64,000 nucleotides of DNA from Maribacter arenosus (GCF_014610845.1 NZ_JABTCG010000001.1:558001-622000), one strand, 5' to 3'. Positions 16,912 through 25,516 are shown, counted from the first letter of the stretch. Notes: a model not told the origin generated them from the letters alone. Numbers and translations are program-made.

Positions 16912-17093
16912 TTTAATAGAATGTTAGATTATACATTGTGAATACAACTTTTGCATCACTATTTCTATCGTAATGAAATAACTTTAAGGATATTTTTAAA
17001 ATCAAAAAGGACGAATACACCTTATTCCTGTCCCAAACCATGTGTTTATTTATCAGTTTGTGACCCTAACCCTCTTCAAATTATCAGAAATTA

Positions 17094-17120
17094 AAAGACC
17101 GCAAGGAATTTGCGGTCTTT
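17094..17120 (-). terminator. Terminator of the cold-shock gene
   Basis: A 10-bp stem (AAAGACCGCA with TGCGGTCTTT) surrounds a 7-base loop, downstream of the minus-strand gene ending at 17154. Confidence 0.82.
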
Positions 17121-17153
17121 AATACTAATTTCTTTTTGGGAACGGTTATGGCG

Positions 17154-17609
17154 CTAAATCTTTTTTACCCTAACGGCATTCATACCGCGCTGCCCTTTTT
17201 CCAATTCAAACGATACCATGTCGTTTTCGACAATTTCATCGATCAACCCACTGACATGGGTGAAGTGTTTTTCTTGGGTAACGCTGTCGATAATAAATCC
17301 GAATCCTTTTGATGAATCATAAAATGAAACCTTTCCGTTTCTTACAGGGTCGAATTTTTCCTCATCACCTTCTTCTTTTTTCGGAATACCAAGAATAATA
17401 TCTTCCGCCTCTATTTCGATCTTTTGGGAAGGATCGGGTGGTGTATCGGTTAGATTGCCATTATAATCCACATAAGCGAATTTAATACCCCCACCGCGCT
17501 CTTTGGATGCTGCTTTTCGGGCCAATTTTTTCTTATGTTTCTCTTCCCGCTTTTTTAAACGTTTTTTTTCCTTTTCACTTTTATTAAATGTCTGCTGCGA
17601 CTTCGCCAT
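17154..17609 (-). CDS. Cold-shock-domain protein with Lys-rich N-terminal extension
   Basis: This 151-residue protein has a C-terminal cold-shock domain (about 88-151) with RNP1-like KGFGFI and RNP2-like KHFTHVS. It should bind single-stranded RNA or DNA. The first 40 residues are highly basic (KSEKEKKRLKKREEKHKKK) and probably add nucleic-acid or ribosome affinity. An acidic linker (about 60-85) separates the two. This layout is common in Flavobacteria and is about twice the length of CspA. Confidence 0.88.
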   Translation of the reverse strand: MAKSQQTFNKSEKEKKRLKKREEKHKKKLARKAASKERGGGIKFAYVDYNGNLTDTPPDPSQKIEIEAEDIILGIPKKEEGDEEKFDPVRNGKVSFYDSSKGFGFIIDSVTQEKHFTHVSGLIDEIVENDMVSFELEKGQRGMNAVRVKKI

Positions 17610-17862
17610 ATTTTACTTCGATATTTTAGTTAATAATCTAAGAAAGGAAGGTCGCACAAATCATTCAATGATTTTAAAACAATCCGTAGTAAAACCCAAG
17701 ACCCAATTTTGAAACGAGGAATTTAACTTCTTAAATCACTGCAAATATAAGGTATTGCTTTTAATTGTGATAAAGCGTGCTTAATGTTGTCATTCTGAGC
17801 TTTCATTTTTACTTCATATTTTTCTTTTCAATAGAACTACGGCTATCGTTTTATAATAAAAA

Positions 17863-17892
17863 AGGTTGGGACGCGATTAAGCATACCAACCT
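17863..17892 (-). terminator. Terminator of the GerW-like operon
   Basis: AGGTTGG and CCAACCT pair around a 16-base loop, preceded by a run of A (T-run on the minus strand), about 35 bases past the gene ending at 17927. Confidence 0.6.
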
Positions 17893-17926
17893 CTAGTCAA
17901 TCCAATACTTGTTAGAACAGGCGGCC

Positions 17927-18295
17927 TTATACCGCTGCCTCTTCTTTTGCCCTATTTTTAACGATCTTTTCAATTAGATCAGGGACTTTTTCAAAGGCAG
18001 CTGCCAATCCATGTTTCTTTCCGGCTTCCAAGAAGGAGATTTCCCCACCTTTGGTTACCAAAAAGCCAATGGGTTCAATGCCCACGCCGGCGCCGGCACC
18101 CATTCCTTGACCTTTTTTTGTTTTGGCTTCGGTACCTTCACCTCCACCAGAACCAAATCCCATACCTACTTTGATCACAGGTACACATTTAAATTCCCCG
18201 AGATCGAACTGTTTACCAACAACAGTATCTGTATTGGCCTCAGACTTCATAAAGTCGGTAATCTTTCCTAATAATTCCTCAAAATGTAATTCCAT
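17927..18295 (-). CDS. GerW/YtfJ-family protein
   Basis: This 122-residue protein has the GerW (YtfJ) layout: an N-terminal helix with GKITDFMKSEANTDTVVGKQ, the segment CVPVIKVGMGFGSGGGEG, a Gly-rich tract with AGAGVGIEPIGFLV, and a short C-terminal helix. YtfJ/GerW is known from sporulating Firmicutes, yet the family is widespread in non-sporulating Bacteroidetes where its role is unclear. It follows the DUF2953-like gene by 11 bases, the same pairing (ytfI-ytfJ) as in Bacillus. Confidence 0.85.
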   Translation of the reverse strand: MELHFEELLGKITDFMKSEANTDTVVGKQFDLGEFKCVPVIKVGMGFGSGGGEGTEAKTKKGQGMGAGAGVGIEPIGFLVTKGGEISFLEAGKKHGLAAAFEKVPDLIEKIVKNRAKEEAAV

Positions 18296-18306
18296 GACAT
18301 ACTATT

Positions 18307-18807
18307 TTAGAAGTTAATAAATGATTTTAAGATGTGTATTGGTCTATTCTGCAAATGAAGTATCAGTTGGTTTTTACCTTCAAAATTTATTCTGAAATTT
18401 CCGGATTTCTGGTTTAGTAAAGCGAATAATGGATACAGTTTTGCATTTGTAATACAATTTCCCGTATCTAGTTCAACGTAAAATCGTTTGACCTCAAAAG
18501 ACCGCAATAATCGCAAACCCTTTCGAAAGCCCAATTGGCGTTTTTTTTTGATCCCAAGTTTTTTTGTAGTACTGGGCTTGATTGGAGTGCCTATTTTATT
18601 TATAGGGTAGAAATAGAAATTCATAAAAAAGGCCCGTATTCTAATCTGTATCAGTTCTTCCTTATGGGGCATTATATTCGCTTTCATAAGTCCTTTTACC
18701 CGAACGTAATATTCATTGGTGCCCGTATCTATATAAAGAACGAGTTGCACAAATAATAGATATACAATAATTGCGCTTATGACCAGGAGGATTATCGACA
18801 CTAACAT
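18307..18807 (-). CDS. Small membrane protein, DUF2953-like (YtfI-like)
   Basis: This 166-residue protein has one N-terminal transmembrane helix (about 4-26), then a mostly basic soluble part with beta-strand-like segments (FEVKRFYVELDTGNCITNAKLYPLF). Length, topology and its position directly before a GerW/YtfJ gene suggest a DUF2953 (YtfI-like) protein. Similarity is judged by eye and is moderate. The ATG at 18807 is preferred to the TTG just upstream. Confidence 0.6.
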   Translation of the reverse strand: MLVSIILLVISAIIVYLLFVQLVLYIDTGTNEYYVRVKGLMKANIMPHKEELIQIRIRAFFMNFYFYPINKIGTPIKPSTTKKLGIKKKRQLGFRKGLRLLRSFEVKRFYVELDTGNCITNAKLYPLFALLNQKSGNFRINFEGKNQLILHLQNRPIHILKSFINF

Positions 18808-18968
18808 CAAATATTTTAGGCAAAATTATATTGAAACACTGCAGTTCTGCAATGACTTAGGTCAACCCAATTAAAATTTAACAGTTTATACCAACAATTT
18901 TAAATTAACAATAAAAACCTAATAATCAGTTTGTTAGATAAATAAATCCACTACTCTATCTATACATA

Positions 18969-19000
18969 TTTGTTAAATATTATATAAAATGGTACCTTTT
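18969..19000 (+). promoter_or_regulatory. Probable promoter of the microprotein array
   Basis: TTTG at 18969-18972 and TACCTTTT at 18993-19000 are 20 bases apart and resemble the Bacteroidetes -33 and -7 (TAnnTTTG) elements, with one mismatch in the -7. Transcription would start near 19004, some 65 bases before the first microprotein. Confidence 0.4.
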
Positions 19001-19070
19001 TATACATAGTACTGTAACAAAACTGCAACCTTCTCGTCTGTATAGTGTAAGTCAATCAAAAACAACAAAA

Positions 19071-19187
19071 ATGGAAACGTTACATCCACATCAATTAAGA
19101 CCTAGAATATATTTTGAAATAGGCAGCGGTTGGAATACCGATTGGTTATACGATATAAAACTTAAAAACAATACAAACAACAACTAA
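19071..19187 (+). CDS. Microprotein of 38 residues, first in a tandem array
   Basis: The frame ATG (19071) to TAA (19185-19187) encodes METLHPHQLRPRIYFEIGSG and a further 18 residues rich in Trp/Tyr and ending in Asn repeats. It is not a clear relative of the three peptides that follow, but it starts the array: 11 bases separate its stop from the next ATG. The coding call rests on position, frame integrity and proximity to the conserved peptides. Function unknown. Confidence 0.45.
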   Translation: METLHPHQLRPRIYFEIGSGWNTDWLYDIKLKNNTNNN

Positions 19188-19198
19188 AAAAAGTAATC

Positions 19199-19312
19199 AT
19201 GAGAGCATCAAGTAGAAGAACAGCAACGGAAACAAGGGTTAATTCATTCTTTTCCACTTTAAAAGACACTAAAAGGGTTCAATGGGCAGGGTATCGGAAT
19301 TTTAACCGCTAG
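19199..19312 (+). CDS. Microprotein A of a paralogous 37-residue family
   Basis: This 37-residue basic peptide has the core T-x-T-E-x-R ... F-F-S-x-L-K-D-T-K-R-V-Q-W-A-x-Y-R. The same pattern recurs in the next two peptides (19385-19498 and 19565-19678), which supports real translation. It has no transmembrane segment or signal, and the many Arg/Lys plus aromatic residues would suit RNA, ribosome or nucleoid binding. That role is only a guess. I know no named family for it. Confidence 0.65.
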   Translation: MRASSRRTATETRVNSFFSTLKDTKRVQWAGYRNFNR

Positions 19313-19384
19313 TAGAACCAACATCATCAAATCAAAAAATAATCAGACCTGAAATCATTAATTGGGTCGTAAAGAACAGAAATC

Positions 19385-19498
19385 ATGAAAGCAACATTAA
19401 GCAAAACACCAACAGAGGCCAGAAAGTATACTTATTTTTCCAATTTCAAGGACAGTAAACGCGTACGTTGGGCAGAATACAGAAGCTATATTAGATAG
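19385..19498 (+). CDS. Microprotein B of the same family
   Basis: This 37-residue peptide contains TPTEARKYTYFSNFKDSKRV then RWAEYR. It is very similar to microprotein C while the codons differ at many third positions (Pro, Thr, Glu, Ala, Ser and Arg codons all changed), the pattern expected from purifying selection on protein. It is 72 bases after microprotein A; the spacer is A-rich with no stable structure seen. Function unknown. Confidence 0.72.
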   Translation: MKATLSKTPTEARKYTYFSNFKDSKRVRWAEYRSYIR

Positions 19499-19564
19499 CA
19501 CCATTAAAAAACAACAAACAACAACTAGAACCTGAATAACTTCAGGACATAAAAACAAAATATC

Positions 19565-19678
19565 ATGAGAACAATAATCACCTTACAGACACCCACCGAA
19601 GCTAGAAAGCATTCCTATTTTTCGAATTTCAAGAATAGTAAAAGGGTACATTGGGCAACACATCGCCACTTTAAGTAA
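19565..19678 (+). CDS. Microprotein C of the same family
   Basis: This 37-residue peptide contains TPTEARKHSYFSNFKNSKRV then HWATHR. It is the third tandem paralogue, 66 bases after microprotein B and directly before a strong terminator, so the array looks like one transcription unit of four short genes. Compared with B, substitutions are conservative (Tyr/His, Thr/Ser, Asp/Asn, Arg/His) or synonymous. Function unknown. Confidence 0.72.
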   Translation: MRTIITLQTPTEARKHSYFSNFKNSKRVHWATHRHFK

Positions 19679-19714
19679 CTTAGATCATGCATCGAAACCT
19701 TAAAGTAAAAAACA

Positions 19715-19746
19715 AGAGGGCCCTGACAGAATTGTCAGGGCCCTCT
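19715..19746. terminator. Strong bidirectional terminator between microprotein array and EF-G-like gene
   Basis: A perfect 14-bp stem (AGAGGGCCCTGACA with TGTCAGGGCCCTCT) has a 4-base loop. It can end the plus-strand microprotein transcript and the minus-strand EF-G-like transcript, whose gene ends at 19768. Confidence 0.88.
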
Positions 19747-19767
19747 CTACTTAGGTTGGTTAGCAAT

Positions 19768-21879
19768 TTACGATTCTGACTGTTGAACCAAACTTTTTTG
19801 CACATTCGATGGAACGGCTTGGAAGGATGAAAAAACAGACTTGAAGGTAGCCCTACCTTGTGTCATTGATCTTAAATTGGTCGAATAGCCGTAAAGTTCG
19901 GCCGCAGGAACCATGCATTTTAAAATTTGGGAATGGTCCTGTGTATCTATGCCCTGGATAATAGAACGTCTTGACTGCAGGTCGGTCATAACATTGCCTA
20001 CCATTTCCTCAGGTACTTTCACGGTCAATTCCTGAACGGGTTCCAATAAGTTCGGATTGGCATTCAGAAAAGCCTCCTTAAAGGCGTGGGCACCGGCTAT
20101 TTTAAATGAAATATCATTGGAATCGACAGAGTGCATTTTTCCATCATAGACCATTACCCTGACATCGCGTATATACGAACCTGTTAAAGGGCCAGTTTCC
20201 ATTACTTCCAAAATCCCTTTCATTATTGATGGTAAATAACGTGTATCTATAACCCCACCGACAATACAGTTATAAAAAACGAGCTTACCTCCCCATGGTA
20301 AATCGACCTCTTCTTTTCCCCTTATATTGAATCCCTCGGGTTCTGGCATGCCTTCATACCAAGGTTCTATTTTTAGATGTACCTGCGCAAATTGTCCTGC
20401 ACCACCAGATTGCTTTTTATGCCTATAACTTGCATTTGCCGATCGTTGTATTGTTTCACGATAAGCAATTTTAGGACGTTCAAATTTAGCCTCTATACCG
20501 TAGATATTTTTTAATACCCAATCAATGGTGGCCAAATGCAGTTCTCCTTGGCAACCTAAAATTACTTGCTTCAGCTCTTTTGAATACGATATGACGACCG
20601 TTGGATCCTGGCTATGGATTTTCTTTAAGGCTTCGCTCAATTTCTCCTCTTCCTTTTTATTGACCGCAGATACCGATTTTTTTGTTCTTGGTTCTGGGAA
20701 TTGGATCGGTTTAATAGTTAAGGGATTGCCCGCTTCATGTAAGGTATCGTTTGTTTCGGTGTATTTCAGCTTTAACGTAGCCCCGATATCACCAACGGTT
20801 AATTTTGAAACGGGTTCCCGTTTTTTACCATCCATGATAAAGAGCTGGTTCAAGATCTCGGTTTCATCATTTCTTGAATTCACCAATTTATCATTTTGAT
20901 TGACTTCTCCCGATTTCACCTTAAAAAAAGTAATCTGTCCCAAATTGGGTTGGTGTATGGTTTTAAATACGAAAAGTGAAGTCGGGGCTTCCTTTTTGGG
21001 TTCTACGGTTTTTCCTTCTACACTTTGTTCTGGTTTTAAATCAGCGGCTGAAGGGGCGACATTGTCAATGAACCCCATAAGTCGACCACTACCCATGTCA
21101 TTTAGCCCAGAGGTACAGAATACTGGGAAAACTTCATGGTTGAGCATGCCTACCTTGATACCCTGTCGCATTTCATCTTCGTTCAAGGTGCCTTTATCAA
21201 AGAAAAGTTCCATTAATTCCTCATCATTTTCTGCCGCTTTCTCAACTAACTCATTGTGCAGTAAATCTGCTAATTCTTTCTGGTCATCAGGAATAGGAAG
21301 TTTTTCCGGTTTTCCTCCCTCAGGCCCAAATTTGTACATTTTCATCTTTAAAACATCGATGATACACTGGGCACCATCGACTTTTATCGGATATTGTATC
21401 TTAACTAGGTTGTTACCTACCAAATTCTTAAGACTATTATAGCTTTGATCGAACTTTAGGCCCTCATGATCTATTTGATTTATTACAAATAAGGTTGGCT
21501 TTTGATATTTATCTACATAATTCCATATAATCTCTGTGCCGACCTCGACACCATGTTGTCCGTTGATGACGGTCACAATAGTATCTGCCACACGGATTGA
21601 GGCTATGATCTCACCGATGAAATCGTCCAATCCAGGAGTATCCATGATATTGATCTTGTACTGTCGCCATTCGGTATGCATAGGTGTGGCAAAAACTGAA
21701 TTTCCCCTTTCATGCTCAATTTCATGATAATCCGATACGGTATTAAAATTTTCAACGGTACCTCTTCTATTGATCAATCCGGCCTCGAAAAGCATAGTTT
21801 CTGCCAGTGTCGTTTTACCGGCATTATGGGCCCCTACAAGAACTACATTTTTTATGTGTTTATCATCGTATATCTTCAT
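19768..21879 (-). CDS. Elongation factor G-like GTPase (divergent EF-G paralogue)
   Basis: This 703-residue protein has EF-G domain order: a GTPase with P-loop GAHNAGKTTLAE (about 16-27), G3 DTPGLDDF and G4 NQID, then EF-Tu-like domain II, domain III, domain IV (about 480-595) and domain V. Switch I reads ERGNSVFATPMH instead of the canonical RGITI, and domain IV is divergent. This matches the EF-G2-like or TetM-distant paralogues that accompany a regular FusA rather than FusA itself. A role on the ribosome under stress or in recycling is plausible. A site-B-like element and a TAnnTTTG box lie upstream. Confidence 0.85.
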   Translation of the reverse strand: MKIYDDKHIKNVVLVGAHNAGKTTLAETMLFEAGLINRRGTVENFNTVSDYHEIEHERGNSVFATPMHTEWRQYKINIMDTPGLDDFIGEIIASIRVADTIVTVINGQHGVEVGTEIIWNYVDKYQKPTLFVINQIDHEGLKFDQSYNSLKNLVGNNLVKIQYPIKVDGAQCIIDVLKMKMYKFGPEGGKPEKLPIPDDQKELADLLHNELVEKAAENDEELMELFFDKGTLNEDEMRQGIKVGMLNHEVFPVFCTSGLNDMGSGRLMGFIDNVAPSAADLKPEQSVEGKTVEPKKEAPTSLFVFKTIHQPNLGQITFFKVKSGEVNQNDKLVNSRNDETEILNQLFIMDGKKREPVSKLTVGDIGATLKLKYTETNDTLHEAGNPLTIKPIQFPEPRTKKSVSAVNKKEEEKLSEALKKIHSQDPTVVISYSKELKQVILGCQGELHLATIDWVLKNIYGIEAKFERPKIAYRETIQRSANASYRHKKQSGGAGQFAQVHLKIEPWYEGMPEPEGFNIRGKEEVDLPWGGKLVFYNCIVGGVIDTRYLPSIMKGILEVMETGPLTGSYIRDVRVMVYDGKMHSVDSNDISFKIAGAHAFKEAFLNANPNLLEPVQELTVKVPEEMVGNVMTDLQSRRSIIQGIDTQDHSQILKCMVPAAELYGYSTNLRSMTQGRATFKSVFSSFQAVPSNVQKSLVQQSES

Positions 21880-22185
21880 GGAGTATTGGTTTTTAGTTGT
21901 CTTACAAATCTAGAATTTCATTCATTCGAATAACATGACATTTGTTAGTTTTTATACCTAAATATTGTTGTATTCTCTAGGTAAGGAGACCCTAGGTTGG
22001 ATTTTGGTATATAAACAGATAAAGTATCTCTTAAAAATACTAAAATGGTTTGAAATCATACGTTAAATCCACTGTATTTATAAAAACCGATCAAAGAGGA
22101 CCTTGTTGCAGAATACTTAAGGGCTAAATGTGTATTGGGCACTTTTGGAAAGAGTCTGGACAATTCTGAACATGTGGGGTATTAT
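21880..22185. other. Intergenic stretch with EF-G-like promoter
   Basis: On the minus strand, a perfect -7 box (TAGATTTG, 21905-21912) lies 25 bases before the EF-G-like ATG. A site-B-like sequence (CTAACAAATGTCAT on the minus strand, 21935-21948) is centred 29.5 bases further up, the same geometry as operators B1 and B2. The remaining 240 bases show nothing I can assign. Confidence 0.4.
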
Positions 22186-24351
22186 TTAGGGATTGAACCA
22201 GTAATTGAGTTTCAAAGTAAGGGACCATGTTCTTCCGGAATAAGGTGACAATAGATGATTATTTGTATAGACTATGAAGAGGTCCGAAGCCGGTTTATAG
22301 CGCCATTGGAATCTTGAATTCAAATTAAAATTCTTGGATTGTTCATTGTATTGAAAAAGATTGGAAAAGAACAACGTATTGGTAAAGGTGATATCCACTT
22401 CCGATCCAATAAGCCAGAATTCATTGGTATTCCATGGAGCCGGCATTTTTATACGATTGTAATTCAAATTTGCACTTAGGCTTACATAAGGTTGAAACCT
22501 GTATCCCAATTCCGTGGTTAGACTTGTTCTGTTGCCATCTTCATAATATCCACCAAAACGGGAATCAAAGGTGTAGGTGAATAAACTTTGGGGTTTGGAT
22601 GCGTACATCCACCCAAATGCATTCCATTGATGTTTGGTCCCGGTGGGTAGCTCCTCTTTCCCTAATCTAGTTGGATCAAATGGCGATAGTAATTCCACAA
22701 AGTCATCAGAGATAAAAAAATTGAAGCTACTCCGATTACGAAAATCAAAGGAATAAAGTAAGTAACTCGTATTGTCTGTTCGGGCAAAACTTTGGTCGAA
22801 ATAATAACCGGTGTTCAAAGTGGGCCCATGGCTTAATATTTTACCGGATTTAGGAAAGAATAGATATCCTAAATAAGACTGGAGCTTTATATACCCATTT
22901 CTAGGGACATAACCCACCTCGGCCCTATAACTTTCCCCTACGGATTCTTCTTGGATACGCCAATTCCATTTTCTGCTTTTATATTCCAAGTGTGCTGCCT
23001 GGGTTATACCATTACCCTGGTTACTGGGTGAGAAGGATTTCAATATGAAAGCCTTTCCATTCCATAGATTATTCGAAGAGGCCAAATTATATTCCATTCC
23101 TAGATTACGATTGAATTTCGGATACAGCGTGGTTAAGGAATCGCTTTCTTGCGGATAGTTGATTGATTCCATATTCACCAGCATGAAACCAATATTCGAT
23201 CTACTGAAAACTTTACGTTGAAGCGACAACACCCCGAAATTCTGACTGGGCAACCCCGTTTCATCAACAGCGGCGGTTTGCATATCCATAAGTCCCAATC
23301 GCCATTTTTCATTCAGGTTACCACTGACCCTTGCCCCTGCCCTGATCGGTACACCCAAACCGATACGTCTTGAAAAAAAAGGGCGAATGCTGGAATATCC
23401 GAAATTTGCAAATAAATCACCGTTTTCCAGAAAAAATTGTCGTTTTTCAGGAAAGAACAGTTCAAACCGATCTAAATTGGTGATCTGACGATCAACTTCT
23501 ACTTGGGAAAAATCAGGATTTACCGTCAAATCAAGGTTTAAAGACGAGGTAAGACTGACCTTCACATCGCCTCCCACCTTTTTGTCATACGTAGATCCCT
23601 CTTCGGTATTGATTACACTTCCCAATAGATAAGGTATCAAGGATATATTGGTTCCAGGCGATGGTGGGGGTGTGTCCCAGACCAAAACTCCGGTATAAGC
23701 CAATGAAGATGTGGGAAATTGTCGAGGGATGGGGGTCCAACTCGATTTTTCACTTGCTTTTAAATCCAAACGACTAAAATTGATACCCCATTCCTTTACC
23801 CCATCCTTATACCGAATCGATTTGAAGGGAACCGCCATTTCAAAGACCCACTTTTCCTCGTCGCGTACTACCTTGGATATCCATTTGCTATCCCAATTAA
23901 GATCAATACCACTTCCACTGTACATGGTACCATCCCATTGGGCACCTGCAGCATTTGAACCAAAGGAAAAACCTGTTGTTTGATTGTTGAAGGGATCTAA
24001 AAAGAGCAAAAAGTTATCATTCTTACCGAAGCTGAAATCCCTTCGTAGGGATTCCACGAAATTCTTCCCTTTAGTGGCATTGAAAAAAGTAGCGACAAGA
24101 TAGATATGCTTATCATCATATGCCATGCGAATTTCCGATTTCTCATTGGCCTTCCGTCCGTCCATGGGTAAAACCATAAAAAAATCATCGGCTACGTCGG
24201 TATCTTGCCAAGCGGGATCATCCGCCACTCCATCGATTTCAATGGGTGAAGTTGCCCTTTTGATATGTAAGCGAAACGATTCGTTCTTTTTTTGTGCCCA
24301 GCCCGAAAAACAAACAATGATGAATATTATGGCGGTAAATTGGCTTCTCAT
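22186..24351 (-). CDS. DUF5916 outer-membrane protein with CBM9-like domain
   Basis: This 721-residue protein has a signal peptide ending SGWAQ. Residues about 30-215 form a CBM9-like carbohydrate-binding domain (IEIDGVADDPAWQDTDVADDF, then DDKHIYLVATFF). The rest has the DUF5916 character: many amphipathic beta-strands consistent with a large outer-membrane barrel and an aromatic C-terminus (LKLNYWFNP). Members are often found near peptidases or polysaccharide loci, but their function is unknown. It lies between the EF-G-like gene and the GntR block and has no obvious operon partner. Confidence 0.85.
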   Translation of the reverse strand: MRSQFTAIIFIIVCFSGWAQKKNESFRLHIKRATSPIEIDGVADDPAWQDTDVADDFFMVLPMDGRKANEKSEIRMAYDDKHIYLVATFFNATKGKNFVESLRRDFSFGKNDNFLLFLDPFNNQTTGFSFGSNAAGAQWDGTMYSGSGIDLNWDSKWISKVVRDEEKWVFEMAVPFKSIRYKDGVKEWGINFSRLDLKASEKSSWTPIPRQFPTSSLAYTGVLVWDTPPPSPGTNISLIPYLLGSVINTEEGSTYDKKVGGDVKVSLTSSLNLDLTVNPDFSQVEVDRQITNLDRFELFFPEKRQFFLENGDLFANFGYSSIRPFFSRRIGLGVPIRAGARVSGNLNEKWRLGLMDMQTAAVDETGLPSQNFGVLSLQRKVFSRSNIGFMLVNMESINYPQESDSLTTLYPKFNRNLGMEYNLASSNNLWNGKAFILKSFSPSNQGNGITQAAHLEYKSRKWNWRIQEESVGESYRAEVGYVPRNGYIKLQSYLGYLFFPKSGKILSHGPTLNTGYYFDQSFARTDNTSYLLYSFDFRNRSSFNFFISDDFVELLSPFDPTRLGKEELPTGTKHQWNAFGWMYASKPQSLFTYTFDSRFGGYYEDGNRTSLTTELGYRFQPYVSLSANLNYNRIKMPAPWNTNEFWLIGSEVDITFTNTLFFSNLFQYNEQSKNFNLNSRFQWRYKPASDLFIVYTNNHLLSPYSGRTWSLTLKLNYWFNP

Positions 24352-24491
24352 ACAAAGAACTAATGTAGTTAATAATTAAGAAAAAGACTTGTAAAATATC
24401 GACTATTATCGGCGATAATTTGGCAATTTTAAATATGGTGAATGGTCATTTTTACGTATGTACCATACCAATATGAAAGATTTTGCGTTAA

Positions 24492-24503
24492 ATCGTATAC
24501 GAT
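24492..24503. promoter_or_regulatory. GntR (FadR-subfamily) operator ATCGTATACGAT
   Basis: This perfect 12-bp palindrome contains TCGTATACGA, which fits the FadR-subfamily pattern TnGT-N(0-3)-ACnA. It lies 15 bases before the ATG of a GntR gene and just before a TATATTTG -7 box (24508-24515), so autorepression is likely. Confidence 0.65.
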
Positions 24504-24507
24504 ATAG

Positions 24508-24515
24508 TATATTTG
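24508..24515 (+). promoter_or_regulatory. -7 box that would give a leaderless GntR mRNA
   Basis: TATATTTG fits TAnnTTTG. If the box spans about -11 to -4, transcription starts at or very near the GntR ATG at 24519, giving a leaderless message. A TTTG at 24482-24485 is 22 bases upstream, slightly longer than the usual spacing. Confidence 0.4.
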
Positions 24516-24518
24516 CAC

Positions 24519-25151
24519 ATGATTTCAAAAGTAATATTACGTGATCAAGTACGGGAACACCTGTTAAATCAAATGACCCTGGGTAAGTTAGAACCTGGAA
24601 AGACCATAAATTTGGCGGCCTTGTCGCGCAAGCTCGACGTGAGTGTAACCCCAATACGGGAAGCACTTACCCAATTGCAACAATCAATGCTCATCAAGGC
24701 TATCCCTAATAGGGGTTTTATCATTGCCGATTTAAACTATTCCGAAGCCAAGGACTTATATGAACTTGTAGCCGATTTGGAAGTCTTGGCCTTAGAAAAC
24801 TCGGTATTTGACGAAGCATCGATAGACGCCTTAAAACGAATTCAGGTCCAATTTAAAAATGCCAAGGATACATTGTCCCGTATTCATGCAAAGCTTGAGT
24901 TTCACAAGGTGCTAACCCAACATTATAAAAATGCCCTTGCCCAACAATTCATGACCGATTTAAAAACACGTATTATATTTTATGAAAAAGCCTTTATGTC
25001 CGATGATTCTATTTATGCAAAGTCAGACAACCAACATGATGGTATAATTTCGGCCATTGAGGACGACAATGTGCCCACTGCCGCGCTCATATTAAAAATG
25101 AACTGGATGCTCATACTGGATTATATTCAAAAGCAACTTCGGTTTATATAA
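24519..25151 (+). CDS. GntR-family transcriptional regulator (FCD-like)
   Basis: This protein of about 210 residues has an N-terminal winged helix (about 2-70; PGKTINLAALSRKLDVSVTPIREAL is the GntR signature) and an all-helical ligand-binding FCD-type domain. The start at ATG 24519 is chosen over TTG 24513 because it begins the first HTH helix directly. The regulator probably binds its own operator at 24492. FCD-type regulators usually sense sugar acids or other carboxylates, which fits the sugar-oxidation genes that follow on the other strand. Confidence 0.85.
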   Translation: MISKVILRDQVREHLLNQMTLGKLEPGKTINLAALSRKLDVSVTPIREALTQLQQSMLIKAIPNRGFIIADLNYSEAKDLYELVADLEVLALENSVFDEASIDALKRIQVQFKNAKDTLSRIHAKLEFHKVLTQHYKNALAQQFMTDLKTRIIFYEKAFMSDDSIYAKSDNQHDGIISAIEDDNVPTAALILKMNWMLILDYIQKQLRFI

Positions 25152-25516
25152 TCCTTTTTGACTGCTCAATAAAATCACAGGTATAAGAATAAAATAAGGT
25201 AAATCTATAAAGGCCATATGAAAATGACTTTTTATGCGTTTAAATAGTAATAATGTCTTTGAAAGAAAAACTATGAACTTCTTGTCGCCCCAAATCGAAG
25301 CCTTGTCAAAAAAGAAAATAAAAGAAGAAGCCCCATTGGCCAAAAGAGTCAATTCTTGTGGAATTTTTCAAGATTATGGATCGGGTTATTCCAATCCAAA
25401 ACAGAATGGGAAAACAAGTGATTCCAATGAACTGGACTAAACTCTTGCGACCTTGAAAAAAACGCAGGCATCAAACCGCCCTCTTTCAATTTTGTTACGA
25501 AACTCCTATCCAATCC
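25152..25516. other. Intergenic stretch between convergent GntR and NagB-like genes
   Basis: A 68-codon plus-strand open frame (25234-25440) is present; its Lys/Glu-rich peptide resembles no family I know and it has no promoter-like box. I do not call it a gene. I see no repeat or RNA here. Confidence 0.3.

Noticed and set aside
19009-19025. A TGTAAC half-site in front of the microprotein array as a further operator A
   Set aside because: The second half (GTTACA) is missing, so the match is not convincing.
25234-25440. 68-codon plus-strand open frame
   Set aside because: No promoter-like box, signal, family resemblance or paralogue supports it.
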